DNA of 64,000 nt from NCBI RefSeq assembly GCF_000213175.1, contig NW_009799103.1, positions 3,249,896 to 3,313,895 of the forward strand, written 5' to 3'. How positions within the stretch are numbered: the stretch's first letter is position 1; every line of letters starts with the position of its first letter. The notes beneath the pieces are model-generated. The model saw nothing but the letters and a program-made list of their open reading frames with translations. It searched no databases and was not told the DNA's origin. A program made the translations under genes and the position numbers. Positions 23,882 to 34,591 of this stretch are shown in pieces. The DNA is from Neurospora tetrasperma FGSC 2508. Its lineage: Eukaryota; Ascomycota; Sordariomycetes; Sordariales; Sordariaceae.

Positions 23882-25162
23882 TCACAACCCAAACCTCTCC
23901 AAAAACCTCACCACCCTCTCCCCAACCACATCATACGCCTCCTCCGGCAGGAAATGTCCCCTCCCGTCTTCAACACCCACCACCTCCAATTCCACCCCAT
24001 CCCCCACCCACTGATCCCCCTTCTTCTTCTTTTCTTCCCCCTCACTCTCCCTACAATTAACAACCCCCCTCCAAACCCCCTCAACATCCACCCCCCCACC
24101 CCTCCCCAATTTCTCCCAACTGTACATCACCAACGTATCCACCTCCAACCTCCTCCCCTGCTCCAAATCCTCCACCTGCTCATCCACCTCTTTTTGTGCA
24201 CCAGCCTTATAATCCTCACACGTCCACCTCACCGTCTCCCCACTCTCAAACAACTTGACATGCACTTCCACCGCATCATCACTCATAATCCGCTCTTTAC
24301 TATCGCTTGCCGACCCAACGAGCCGTAAATGCCCGCCGCGCACCCACTTATCTACCCCAAACGCTGTGATCATCGGCACGGCGAGCTCGACGTTCGCTAG
24401 CAGCGGCCAGTGGAAGTAGGTTTGGGAGTTGGTAGGACAAGAGAAAAAGTCCCATTGGCATTTGGTGGGGAGGATGTCGAGCATGATTAGGCCGGTTATG
24501 GTCAAGTTGTGGTGTGAGAAGAAGGACTTGGTTTCGTCGGGAAGGGAGGAATCAGGGGAGGTTTTGGAAGTGGCGTCGACGGCGAGACGGTGGCAGATGC
24601 GAGCGCCGCGGTCGTGCCCTGCGAGGATTACTTGTCGGGGTGATGATGATGATGATGGTGATGAAGAAGAAGAAGAAGAGGAAGAGGAAGAGTTGGTGCT
24701 GAAGACCTGGGCGAGAGCATCGAGCAGGGCGTGGCCGACGGCGCGCTTCGTGTGGTCGCCTGTACCGGCGGAGATGGGGGTGCTGATGCCGTAGCCGGGC
24801 AGTTCGGGGATGAAGAGGGAGACTTTGGGGAGGAGGAGGGGGACGAGGTGGCGCCAGCTGTGAGTGAGGAGAGTTAGTTCTACCTTGGAGGGGGGAATGG
24901 GCGGTGTGGACAAGGAGCAAGGGAAGTGTTGTGAAGTGAATTGGTGAGGTAGGTCATGGCATGTCGTGTCAGGGCAAGTGGTCAGTAGGTAAGTATCTAC
25001 ATACATGAATGCAGATTGAGGATATCCGTGAATGAGAGTGAGAATCGGACCGCTGTCGCCCAGGTCAGAGGTGTAGCTCACCACTTCCGAGCCGGAAGCA
25101 GTGGGCGTTACGTTCCGTTGCAGGGCGGGATAGAAATTGTAGGTTTCGACAGGCTCGGTCAT
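23882..25162 (-). CDS. Alpha/beta hydrolase, epoxide hydrolase / haloacetate dehalogenase-like
   Basis: This is a predicted soluble hydrolase with an Asp nucleophile. Exons 25005-25162 and 23882-24857 give 377 aa. Landmarks are the oxyanion segment LTLIHGYPQSAFIWRHLVP (formed only after splicing), LFIPELPGYGIST, the nucleophile elbow ILAGHDRGARICHRLAVD (Asp in GHDRG), a cap region with LDILPTKCQWDFF and YFHWPLLAN, and a C-terminal VEDGRGHFLPEEAYD carrying the likely catalytic His. The cap and nucleophile arrangement fits the epoxide hydrolase and fluoroacetate-dehalogenase branch; the substrate is unknown. A poly-Ser tract lies between the lid and the nucleophile, where (TCA/TCT)n codons run. 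The 147-nt intron (24858-25004) has no in-frame stop and is a multiple of three, so an unspliced 426-aa form is also possible. Confidence 0.85.
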   Translation of the reverse strand: MTEPVETYNFYPALQRNVTPTASGSEVVSYTSDLGDSGPILTLIHGYPQSAFMYVDTYLLTTCPDTTCHDLPHQFTSQHFPCSLSTPPIPPSKVELTLLTHSWRHLVPLLLPKVSLFIPELPGYGISTPISAGTGDHTKRAVGHALLDALAQVFSTNSSSSSSSSSSSPSSSSSPRQVILAGHDRGARICHRLAVDATSKTSPDSSLPDETKSFFSHHNLTITGLIMLDILPTKCQWDFFSCPTNSQTYFHWPLLANVELAVPMITAFGVDKWVRGGHLRLVGSASDSKERIMSDDAVEVHVKLFESGETVRWTCEDYKAGAQKEVDEQVEDLEQGRRLEVDTLVMYSWEKLGRGGGVDVEGVWRGVVNCRESEGEEKKKKGDQWVGDGVELEVVGVEDGRGHFLPEEAYDVVGERVVRFLERFGL

Positions 25163-26007
25163 TGTGGGTGGATGGCTGGTAGTTGGTGATGATGCTATGA
25201 TTCAAGTTGATGGTTATTGTATGGGGGTGGTGAGATGGCTTCTTATATGGGAGTAACCTAGCGTGAACCGTCAACGTGGTGGGAAGTCGAGAGTGGAACC
25301 TCGGCTCACCGTGATCTCGCCACCAAACCGGTAGTCTACTGTGTCGATCCTGAATAACAAGTAGCCAAGAATTGGTGTGATAGCAACTTCCATACCCCCT
25401 TGAACAGTTTACTATTATGTTCGGGGGATGGTGATGATGCTTCATTAACTCTCTTTCTCCTATTTCGACCATACGTTGACGATTCGCTCCAATACTGTTT
25501 CACTCCAGTTTATTCTACAGTTTTCCCCTGGAAACCCGGTTAGCTTCTACTTGCGGAGCGCTATTGACCACTTTTAGGCTGGTTAGGTGGCATTCCTGGC
25601 CGGAACAGCACCGGGTTCGTTGTTGACCGCTGTGAATGGAGTCAAGTTCGATACAAGAGTGTGGGACACCCGGTGGGACATGATCAATAGTTGTTCTTAG
25701 CCTGGTTTTGGCGTGGTGTGGGCCAATAGCAGCGCCATAATACTGAGTTCTTTCCCTTGTCAAGACGTTGCAAGTCTCGCGTTAACAAACTGTTAAGCAT
25801 TGATATGTATATCTTCTATCCTCCTCTTGACGGCCGAAACCGATGAAATGATGCCCGGGCGGGACAATATGCGCTGCGTCTTTCCAACCCCTACAACGTT
25901 TCAAAGGATATCCTGTTTAAAGATCCATGCTCCCCATAAGCCAAACGTGGAGAGGACGAGCATCAGCACAGCGTCCATCTCGCGGTAGACCCTGTATCAA
26001 ATAAGAA
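25163..26007. other. Intergenic between tandem minus-strand genes
   Basis: This is the likely promoter of the hydrolase gene and the 3' untranslated region of the acidic 2EXR protein gene. No frame with protein features is seen on either strand. Confidence 0.55.
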
Positions 26008-28389
26008 CTAATACTCATCGTCTTCATCCCCTTCGTCCTCCTCGTCCGCCATATCTATGATGAGCCCGCCTTCGTCATCTTCATCCTCGTCATCATCCTC
26101 ACCCGATATCTCATTCCCCTCTTCGTCATCCTGGAAATCCGCATAGTTGCGCCCATCGTAATCATCCCCGCTAACACTGCCGTCATCGTCGTCGTCATTG
26201 TCGTTATCATCGTCTGAGTCCGGGATAGGGTTATTTCGGCGATGGAGTTCCAGCTTTTCTGCGAGGGTCAAAGGCCTGGCGGGGGGATCTTCTTCGTCCG
26301 AGGAGTCGTCCGAGTCCGAGTCATCACTATCGCTCGTGGATGATTTGTTTTCTTCGTCCTCATCCTCGTCATCATCTGTTTCGGAAGCCGGGGGCCGTAA
26401 TTGGCGACGGGACCTATTTTTCTTAGGCATCGTTACCTCCTCCTCATCTTCCTCCTCGTCGTCCTCCTCGTCTGACACGACTTTGTATAGATGCCTAGCT
26501 TTCTGCTTGCGTCGTTGCCTCACCATCTCTTCTTCTTCTTCGTCTTCATTGTCATCCGAGATGACCACGTGGTCTTTGGGTCTTTCACCAGCCTTACTGC
26601 CCTCAGGACTTTGCTTCTTCTCTGTGGTCGACTCGTAGCCCATCTGCTCATCCTCATCCTCATCATCCGAAAGCACAACCGTGGCGCGGGCACGGCGTCG
26701 ACTCTCATTGCTGATACGCGCTGCTTTCCTGGGTGGTCCATCGTGTTTCTCTTCCTGTTCCGAATCCGATTCCAGAACCCGTTTCCTGCCGGAGCCCTTG
26801 GAGCGAGAGGGTCCAGCTCGGGGTGATGAAGTTGACTCATGATCCATCGTCGAGGAATCTGACGGCTCCATGCTGGAGAAGCGAGCACTGTCGCTTGGAC
26901 CGAGGTGAGGATGTTGATGGGCGTTGTGTCCAGAATGAGACGCATCATCGGAGTCGTCAAGGATTTCAATCGGGCCATTGTCAAAATCAGCTAAACGTAC
27001 TGCATGGAATGGCCCTTGTTCTTCTTCATCGCTCGAAGCTTCCTCCTCCTCTTGGTCGCTATCATCTGTCACGACGACAAGATCATCTCCACTTTCCGAC
27101 CCCGTGCCCCCATCCTCGCTAATTTCTGAATCATCGATCCCTGAGCTCTCATATTCATCGGGCTCCTCATTCACAGACTCGTCGTCCAAATCATTGTCAG
27201 AGAAACTCCAGTCGGTGTTATCGTTTTGTTTCTTGACGAGCTTCTCAAAGCGCCGGATGCCGGTTTCATAAGAGAAGCGTATGAGGGGTTGAAATATATT
27301 TTCCGTGTCATTGCCTTCATTCTGTGTGTATTCCAGTGATCGAAAAACGAAATCGCCTAGACCTCCAGTAATGCTGTTGTCGACAGCGAACTCGCGTGTC
27401 CTGGAGGGGTTGCGCCAGCAATACATGTACTCAGCATCCTCTCCAACGCCTGGCTCCTCTTCTTGGGTTCGCACAAAATAATGGCGATTCTCTCTGTTTG
27501 CGCACCAGCGCAAAAGCCTTGCCGGACAATCGGCATCGTCAATAACGCAGAACACCCTGCTCAACTGAGGGCAAAATTCCTTGAAGTATTGTTCGTATTC
27601 AGGCCGCTCCGATAACAGATAGGTATCAAGGCAGCGGCCTAGCTCGACGTCGATCGCCAGGTTCCGAATTTGATCTGAAAAGCCTGGTATTTGGAAAAAG
27701 GGAGGGACAGCTTTGCCGCCTAAAATCACGACGTCATTCTTGCAATCCCAACGGATCGTATTTCGGCCATTACGGAAGGTGAGGAGGTCGGGAAATTTCT
27801 TGAGCACATGCTCGCGGCTTTCTCGGTGAACAGCCGACATGACACGGGCGGGGACCGTTTGCTGCTCAAGTATATGACTCTCCCAAACTTCCAACGGATT
27901 GTTGGGCAGGTTAGCTAGCTGGAAGAGGATGCGGAACTCATAAACGCGTGACTTTGCCGTCAGGTCGGGGCAGAACATCTCCCAGATGCGCTGGCGAAGC
28001 TCATAAGGCAAGAGGGTAAACTTTGGGAAAGACTGGTGATGGTTGCGCCTGGCTTGGCGAGAGTTGGGGTACTCGTAGGTGTGTTCGGCAAGGTCGTCAT
28101 CGTCGTCGTCGTCGTCGTCTTCATCCTCGCTTGAGTGGGACTCACTTGCTTCGAGGTCGAGCATCGACGCCAGAAGCTGGATACCCCTACTGTTACGTGT
28201 CAAGACTTCTGAGGAAGAGGCCTCATCGCTGGAGTCGTCCGAGTCCGAAGAGGCTTCCGAATTGGACGCCGAATCAGAGCCAGAGTCGGACCCGGACTCG
28301 TTGTCATTGCTCGCGTCCGAATTGTGTTTGTCTAGGTCCAGGTGATGATCTTGATGGTCGGACTCATCTGACGAGGAGTCGGTAGCCAT
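26008..28389 (-). CDS. 2EXR-domain protein with long acidic tail, 793 aa
   Basis: This is a fungal protein with one 2EXR domain, a domain of unknown function common in filamentous fungi, and extreme acidic low complexity. It is a single uninterrupted exon. Residues 1-115 are Ser/Asp-rich with a nine-residue poly-Asp run. The 2EXR motif starts at about residue 121 (FPKFTLLPYELRQRIWEMFC), and the folded part continues with VPARVMSAVHRESREHVLKK, FRNGRNTIRWDCKNDVVILG and the following IPGFSDQIRNLAIDVELG to about 360. From about residue 430 to the end the protein is Asp/Glu/Ser-rich, broken by small basic patches (KGSGRKRVLESD, PPRKAARISNESRRRARATV), which suggests a nuclear protein. The start is the ATG of MATDSSSDESD; the open frame extends upstream, but without acidic or domain-like sequence. 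Confidence 0.85.
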   Translation of the reverse strand: MATDSSSDESDHQDHHLDLDKHNSDASNDNESGSDSGSDSASNSEASSDSDDSSDEASSSEVLTRNSRGIQLLASMLDLEASESHSSEDEDDDDDDDDDLAEHTYEYPNSRQARRNHHQSFPKFTLLPYELRQRIWEMFCPDLTAKSRVYEFRILFQLANLPNNPLEVWESHILEQQTVPARVMSAVHRESREHVLKKFPDLLTFRNGRNTIRWDCKNDVVILGGKAVPPFFQIPGFSDQIRNLAIDVELGRCLDTYLLSERPEYEQYFKEFCPQLSRVFCVIDDADCPARLLRWCANRENRHYFVRTQEEEPGVGEDAEYMYCWRNPSRTREFAVDNSITGGLGDFVFRSLEYTQNEGNDTENIFQPLIRFSYETGIRRFEKLVKKQNDNTDWSFSDNDLDDESVNEEPDEYESSGIDDSEISEDGGTGSESGDDLVVVTDDSDQEEEEASSDEEEQGPFHAVRLADFDNGPIEILDDSDDASHSGHNAHQHPHLGPSDSARFSSMEPSDSSTMDHESTSSPRAGPSRSKGSGRKRVLESDSEQEEKHDGPPRKAARISNESRRRARATVVLSDDEDEDEQMGYESTTEKKQSPEGSKAGERPKDHVVISDDNEDEEEEEMVRQRRKQKARHLYKVVSDEEDDEEEDEEEVTMPKKNRSRRQLRPPASETDDDEDEDEENKSSTSDSDDSDSDDSSDEEDPPARPLTLAEKLELHRRNNPIPDSDDDNDNDDDDDGSVSGDDYDGRNYADFQDDEEGNEISGEDDDEDEDDEGGLIIDMADEEDEGDEDDEY

Positions 28390-29634
28390 TTTGAATAGCC
28401 CAGCCGATTGGATTATAATGGCACGTATTGTGTGTTGTCTTTGTTCTTCGCGTAGATGTCCTGGATGTTGTTGTGGAATGGGAAGACTACCTAACCTCAA
28501 GGTATGGAAACGCGTGCAGCAGTGTACTGGTGAAGGTGGGGCTCCGTTCACATCTGCCGGAAAGCTTAAAATCCCAGGGAACGGAGCCTGCCGAGGGATT
28601 GGTAGGGGTCACTGCAGTAAAATACAGCGAATGTATGGAGTTCTGACTTCTGCCGGGAGGTGCACGGTTACACTCGGCCGCCGAGGACAGTGCAGTGCGT
28701 TTACACCTGACTACTGGGGGAGGTGCTACTGGAGCTCCAGCAACGTCCAGCAACGACAACCTGACCTGAATTCAGGGCAGATGGGAACCTTAGAGGTAAT
28801 GGCAGGGACTTTGTACCCGATCGCAGGTGTCAAGTCCTTGAGAACAGACGACATACCTATCGTATATTCAAATATGGGCTTCAGGTCACTAGTATATAGG
28901 TCTCTAAGCGGCAAGCCATAAGACATCTCAAAGCTCATGACAGTTTCCTGTGTCAAGAGAACTTGAAAATCTACACCTCTCCCCCAGCAGCTCAAGCAAG
29001 GGATGGGCTATTTTATCCCCAGATGTAACTGTAGAGGTATCCTTGGAGGGTAATTGAAGCATCCAAGAACCTGCTCAGCACAAAGTGGCATCTGATCCGA
29101 TGCTCCTGCTGATCTTCCTGTCACCAATAAGCCTTCCATGGGAGAGCCCTCCTCTCAAAACCTCCTACATCACTTCCCTTGCCCGGCCGAGGGCTCGTGT
29201 TGCCGCATCCGAGGTCACACGTCTGAGCAATCCGGAGGCCTAGTACAGAGCTACACGCACAACATGATCACCATGCTTATGTAGGCGTAACGCAGTGCTC
29301 ATGATCCACCACTTATTCTAGATGTCCGGGAAGATGTCTCTTTTTTCCCCCACGACAGAACTTGCTGTGGACCGCACTAGGGTATACTCCTGTGTGTTTA
29401 CCCTTGACGTGGGAAATGCTCCGAATGTTGGTTGACGACCTGCGAGGCCAGTACAGAAAACCAAAAAGTACGCATCCTTTCTGCAGAGGCCGTCAGGCAA
29501 GGGATAACTCCTCTAGGGCGTCCTCCTGCGTCATACCACCGCAGCTTGCGAAGCAAGAATCGATGGGATGATCAGGAGCCAAAGGCAGATAGATTGTAGC
29601 CATGGACTTCTACCCCCATAAAAGAAGAATCCAT
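28390..29634. other. Intergenic between tandem minus-strand genes
   Basis: About 1.2 kb containing the likely promoter of the 2EXR gene and the 3' end of the phosphatase gene. A plus-strand open frame at 28391-28921 and its overlaps lack coding character. Nothing else is supported. Confidence 0.55.
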
Positions 29635-31093
29635 TCATAGGTTCTCCTTAGGCCCACCCGCAGTCCCTGCACCATCCCCAGCTACTCTTTGTCCACCCAA
29701 ACCACCAGGCGGCATCCTAATCCCCAACGCCGCCATCCTCGCCGCCACGGCAGCTGCCCCACCGCCGCCGCCGCCGCCAGGCCCTCTACCACCACCTGGA
29801 TGCGGCGCCGACGTCGCCTCGTCCACTTTGCTCTTCTGCAGCGAGAACGCGGGCGCGATCCAGTCGCCACAGCTACATCTAAACCCTTGCCACGTGTACC
29901 TCCCCACGGACGCCAGACACTTTTGGTTCGGACACGTTAATCTGCCCTCCAGCTCACCCTGCTCCAGCGTCGGGCGCATCCACGACAGGGCTTCGACAAA
30001 GTAATGTCCGCAGTCCCTTTCTTTATTTCCTTTCCCTTGGTGCGGGACAATAAACGGCTTCGTCGCCAGTGTTCTTCGACACTTTTTGCATCTCAGACTT
30101 AGTGACGCCGCACCGGCCCCCGCCTCCGCCTCTTTGGAGCTGTTGTTCTCAGCAGCAGCAAGCTTAGCAGCCTCCTCATCCTCGAACCGGATCCAATCCG
30201 GCACCCGGCCAATCCTCGTTGCGTCCTCCACCTCGCGCTTGTACAACCATCGCTGGTAGGCAGGGTGGTTCTCGACCGCGTCGTCGCCTGATTCGAGAGG
30301 ACAGCCCATGGTCCACCATAGCTCTAGCTGCTCCATGAACCCGTCGTTGGGCTCGGCGATAGGTCGTGTCTGTCGCACCCAGTTGATGGCCTGCGTGACG
30401 GCGCGGCGCGCGGGCGTGGACGGGTCGGACCGCCCGAAGCGGTGCGGGTGTTTCCAAAGGAGGTAGGCGACGATGGCGGAGACAGAGCGGGACTTGCCCA
30501 TGGCGCAGTGGACTAGGACGGCGCCGGGTTTTGTTTGTTGTTGTGATGTTATGGTGGCGGTGGGTGGCACGGCGGTTATGGCTTCGGAGTCCTGCGCTGC
30601 CTCGTCGTCGCCGTTGATCTTTGCGCTCGCGCTCGCGGGCGTAGCAAGTACCGGCGCATTATCCCCTCCGAGTGCTATCGAAGCTGCTTCGTCACCGTAC
30701 AACCCGCGCTCAATGAAGCGGACCATCTTGGGGAAATGAACCAAAATATCGGCCTCCTCCACGTCGTCGATGTCGATGCTAAGATGTTGGACATTGCGAA
30801 ACGCGGGGTCGGCAGGGAGGGTGTAGTTGATGACGGATAGGATGTGCGTGATCTTGTGTTCTTCGATTAAGCGGGCGCGGCTGACACCGAAGATGCTGTT
30901 GCGAAAGACAAAAAGGCCATGTTAGTTCGTTTCCCTTCTCGCGAGTAAAACAAAGAGAAGCAAGGTAAGCTTTCTTGCGACAGGAGGATGGGATGGATGG
31001 ATTGGCAGAGAGTCCGGACGGAGATTGTCGCGTGCGACTTACTTACCCTCCTACGAAGAGATCTTCGCGCCCATTGATGCGATTTAGCGCCAT
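29635..31093 (-). CDS. yvh1: Dual-specificity phosphatase YVH1 type with zinc-binding C-terminus
   Basis: YVH1 proteins combine a dual-specificity phosphatase domain with a zinc-binding tail. In yeast the protein acts in late 60S ribosome assembly by releasing Mrt4. Exons 31047-31093 and 29635-30895 give 435 aa. The start MALNRINGREDLFVGGIFGV spans the splice junction and is typical. Next come HKITHILSVINYTLPADPAF, then HLSIDIDDVEEADILVHFPK with the likely general acid Asp. The signature HCAMGKSRS follows (about 145-153, catalytic Cys 146). An insert of about 50 residues, rich in Ala/Thr/Gln, separates these two parts. The zinc tail shows RCKKCRRTLATKPFI, RDCGHYFVEALSWM, GRLTCPNQKCLASVGRYTWQ and CSCGDWIAPAFSLQKSKVD. 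The last 50 residues are Gly/Ala-rich. All key residues are present. Confidence 0.94.
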
Positions 31094-32432
31094 TGCGACC
31101 GGTCTTTCGGGTCACTTTTGGATATTTCCAAGGGCTTTGGGGTTCTGTTCGATTTGGCGCTACCAAAGAATCCAGCACGTCAAGTTTGTGAAGCAATCGC
31201 AAGGCGAGTTGCTCGTCCAGCTTCTGTCGCGTATCAGTAAATTTCGAAATCATTTGTTGCCCCTCATCGCTGCGGGAATCCCGAAATGGGTTGGTTACCG
31301 TGGATACGAATCATGTACCATCACATGGAGAGCTACATAGAACGGTGTACCGTACAGTGACCGTCTTGAAATACGTGGTTCCTGTTTAGCGAAAGTGTGT
31401 ATTAGCCGTCCGTATCTTACTATCCATTACACGGTATTGTACCCTTGACTCGGCATGAACGGGCGAACATACTATGACCGTTTCATGCATCCAGTACCGT
31501 ACGATTGTTTACCTATCGCGAACCTTGGTCGTTCAATCCACGTCCGATACAGGCGTGTTGCATGCTCGGGCATGGGCAGTTGTACCCCCCAGTTCCATCA
31601 TGCGGGTACCTTGGATTGTATGTACTGACACAAATTGTGACAAACAAACCCTGAGTGTCAGAGGACGGATAACAGAGGGGATGGCCCAGGGCGAAGAACA
31701 AACAAAAGTGACCGACTGCCCTGCACGAATCAAGCAACCAACCAACCCCCCAATTTTCAAATTCCATCACAGACATTTTTGGTAGGGCTGTGGCAGTGGG
31801 GTAACCTGACGGCGCCCGCTTCCTTGTAGGGCTGAAAAAGACATGCAAGTTGTCTCACATTCCGCCCACAACAAACAGACAATGTAGAGGTACCCAACCG
31901 CCGCCTGAAAGAGCATCCATAGCCAAATGGTCATTTCAGACTGTACCATAGTCCATTCTTCCTTCAAATCAGTCATGTTGACATAATCACATTTCGCTAC
32001 TACAAGTCTGCTCTCTGACTGCTACTATTCATCCGCTACTATTCAGCCGCTGCCGCTGTCAAGTCTCCCATAAAAGTACATCGATTGCTGCTCCTGACCA
32101 TGACCACACCAAAGACGATGTGTCAACTTTTGCCCGCGCCCTCAGAGATATGTCCCGCACGCAACGCCGCAACCCTACAGCTGAAGACTTCACACCCAAA
32201 CTCCGATAAAAATCCTCAATCCCGTAAATGCTCCAATTAGATGACGTCCTTTCCCTCCACGGCCCCTTGTGCCGCATGATCTGAAAACTAATACCGCTCT
32301 GCATGGCGATATCTGACCTGACCAACATGTCACAGCCATAAATGATACCATCCATCACCCCCAACCGTTGCCCCTCCAAATAGCAAGGCCCAGTTGCTTG
32401 TATCCAAAATCACAACATGTTGCTTTCCCGCT
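31094..32432. other. Intergenic between tandem minus-strand genes
   Basis: About 1.3 kb with the yvh1 promoter and the zinc-finger gene 3' region. Short overlapping frames on both strands only. Several TACCGT/ACGGT motifs occur between 31340 and 31510, with no clear repeat unit. Confidence 0.5.
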
Positions 32433-34591
32433 TCAACGAGGGGCTGCTGGTCCTTCGTCCATCATGCAAGCGTTTTCAAGCATATTGGTCCATTTCCCAC
32501 TCGTACCGGCATGACTGTGTTTGAGGTGTTGCCGGAAGTGGTCTGCTCGGAAGAACTTCTTGCTGGCATTGCACTCGCGGAACTTGTGCACGTCCTGTAG
32601 ATGCCGGATACGGTCCTCCCAATCTTGCTCACTAGCAAAGATGCCTGCAGCATTGCGTCCAGTACGGGCAAATTCCTCACCACAATAACCACACGTATCA
32701 GCCTCGCCTGGCCTCGTGCTACTGTCGTGGAAGGCACGATCGTATGTCTGAAGCGCTGAGCATGACCAGCTATGACGACGGACGTGCAGGGAATTCTGAT
32801 GGCGTTCCGCCTCGTTCTTGTTTTTGAACCGGTTCCCGCAAAACGAGCATCCGTACTGTTTCTCTGCTTCGTGTAGCCTGGTGGGAAAAGTGTCTGGGTT
32901 AGTAACGTGCGTCGCTGGACGGAAATGATGCAAAACCTACTTCAAGTCCTCTTCCGTGTCGAACTTCTTGGGCTTTTTCGGGCAGCATTCGCACATGTAT
33001 GGGCCCTTGAGCTTAGCCGCTACGATATTGCTAGCATTTTTCGGAATCTCGGCAAGTTTCCTGGAAATCCCCAGCGTCCTATTGGACTGCTCAACCGATC
33101 TTTGCGTATAGTCACCCGAAATCCTAGGATGCGGCGACTGTGCCGCACCTGTCCGGCTGATCGACGATCTTGGTGAAGCGGTGAGGCTGATGGGTGTGGC
33201 ATACGGGCTCCCATTACCCATCACGTCTGTCGGCGACACCCCGCCAGGAGATACACCGTTGGGAGACAAACGGCCAAGCGAACTGTTACTTGCTATGCTG
33301 CTAGCAGTCAGATTGCCAATATAACTTCCGCTGCGACTAGCAGCCGACAAGCTAGAGACAGACCCTTGTGAAACGACAGTCAGCCTCGGGGTAGGCGATC
33401 CCCTGTTCAGGCCTGACGTATCACTACATCTATCAATCGGCGTGGGCGAGGCCGGCCGCTTTTGACCGGATTGATAGTAGCTTCTTTCTCCGCCCATGTC
33501 TCTCCCCGCATGGTACAGCTGCGATGGCGAATAGTGTGATGACCCAGTCTTGTGTCCTCGCTGCCAAGACCCGCTCTCCGTTTCTCTTTCGTTTTCCCGG
33601 TGCCTTTCCCTCCACGAATCTTCGATCTTCAGAGTCCGCATGCGTGTTGTCTCCTCCATTGGAAAGTCATTGTCCTCGTCGTCTTCGGCATTCAGAAAGC
33701 CGTCATCCAGCATCAACGAGCTCTTTGTCCTGCGCGCTCTCAGTGGCGGAGCACGGTTGAAACCGCTGTTGTCAAACCCGTCAGTAGGGCGAAACCCGAC
33801 AATAGCTGGGCTTGGTTGACCTGTTTGGGGAAACGGGCTGGGAAGCGAAGATGCCGTAGTGGGCGACGAGGCAAACCCCGCTGTGAAAAGCCCTGGCTTT
33901 GACCGGTGTGGGAGGGAAAGCTGTGGCAGACTGGCGTGGCTTGGACGAGAGCTATGTGCGTCGTTCAGGGAATTACTGAGTCCGCCGCTTTTGTTTAACC
34001 TGTTCAACATTGTCTGGTCGATCGCTGCGGTACTGGGACGAAACCCTTTCATGGCGTGGAGGCCGAAGGGCGACGATAACTGCGATGATCTAGGAAGAGT
34101 CACAGACAAGTTAGTTTCGAGGCAATGGCAAACGACGATCATGGAAAAGCAAAGGAATCGCAGTACCTGACACTATCAAAACTCTGATAGCCCTCGTCAT
34201 GGGGGTTTTCGTGTTTGTTCGGAAGCGCTCGCCGTTCAAATTTGAATGATTCGCTCTCAAGGCTGTTGGGACCGTCATTGCGCATGAATTCGGAGTCTCT
34301 GTAGTGTTGTACATTCGGATCGACGGGGCCATCGACAGGGGCAAGTCGTGGAGGAGGTAGCGGAGGAGGCGCATTGATCCCGTTCCCTTCTGAGCCGTGA
34401 ATCGCCATAGGGGTCGAAGCGGTCGAAGGTGAGAGATTATCGTTTAGTGGGATGCCAAAGGGACGACTCGCAAAGTGCTCCCGAAAGCCACCATCGCGGC
34501 TTGATATAGAGGGAAGGGGCCCATCGTCAAAATCCCTCGCGGCGCTGGTATAACGGGGATGCGTCTGCATTGGTACTGCCCGTGCTGCCAT
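32433..34591 (-). CDS. C2H2 zinc-finger protein, probable nucleic-acid-binding regulator
   Basis: A fungal C2H2 protein, probably nuclear. Exons 34167-34591, 32941-34089 and 32433-32877 join in phase to give 672 aa. The first ~480 residues are Ser/Pro-rich and disordered, with an acidic stretch (FLNAEDDEDNDFPMEE) and many SP sites that could be phosphorylated. The C-terminal quarter carries the zinc-binding part: CECCPKKPKKFDTEEDLKLH (crossing intron 2), CSFCGNRFKNKNEAERHQ ending in NSLH (classical C2-H2), RRHSWSCSALQTY, CGYCGEEF followed by RHLQDVH, and the RADHFRQHLKHSHAG segment. This arrangement is conserved in many filamentous ascomycetes as an unnamed C2H2 protein. The start is the first ATG (GCCATGGCA context); the frame is open further upstream only from GTG. 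The target is unknown. Confidence 0.87.
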
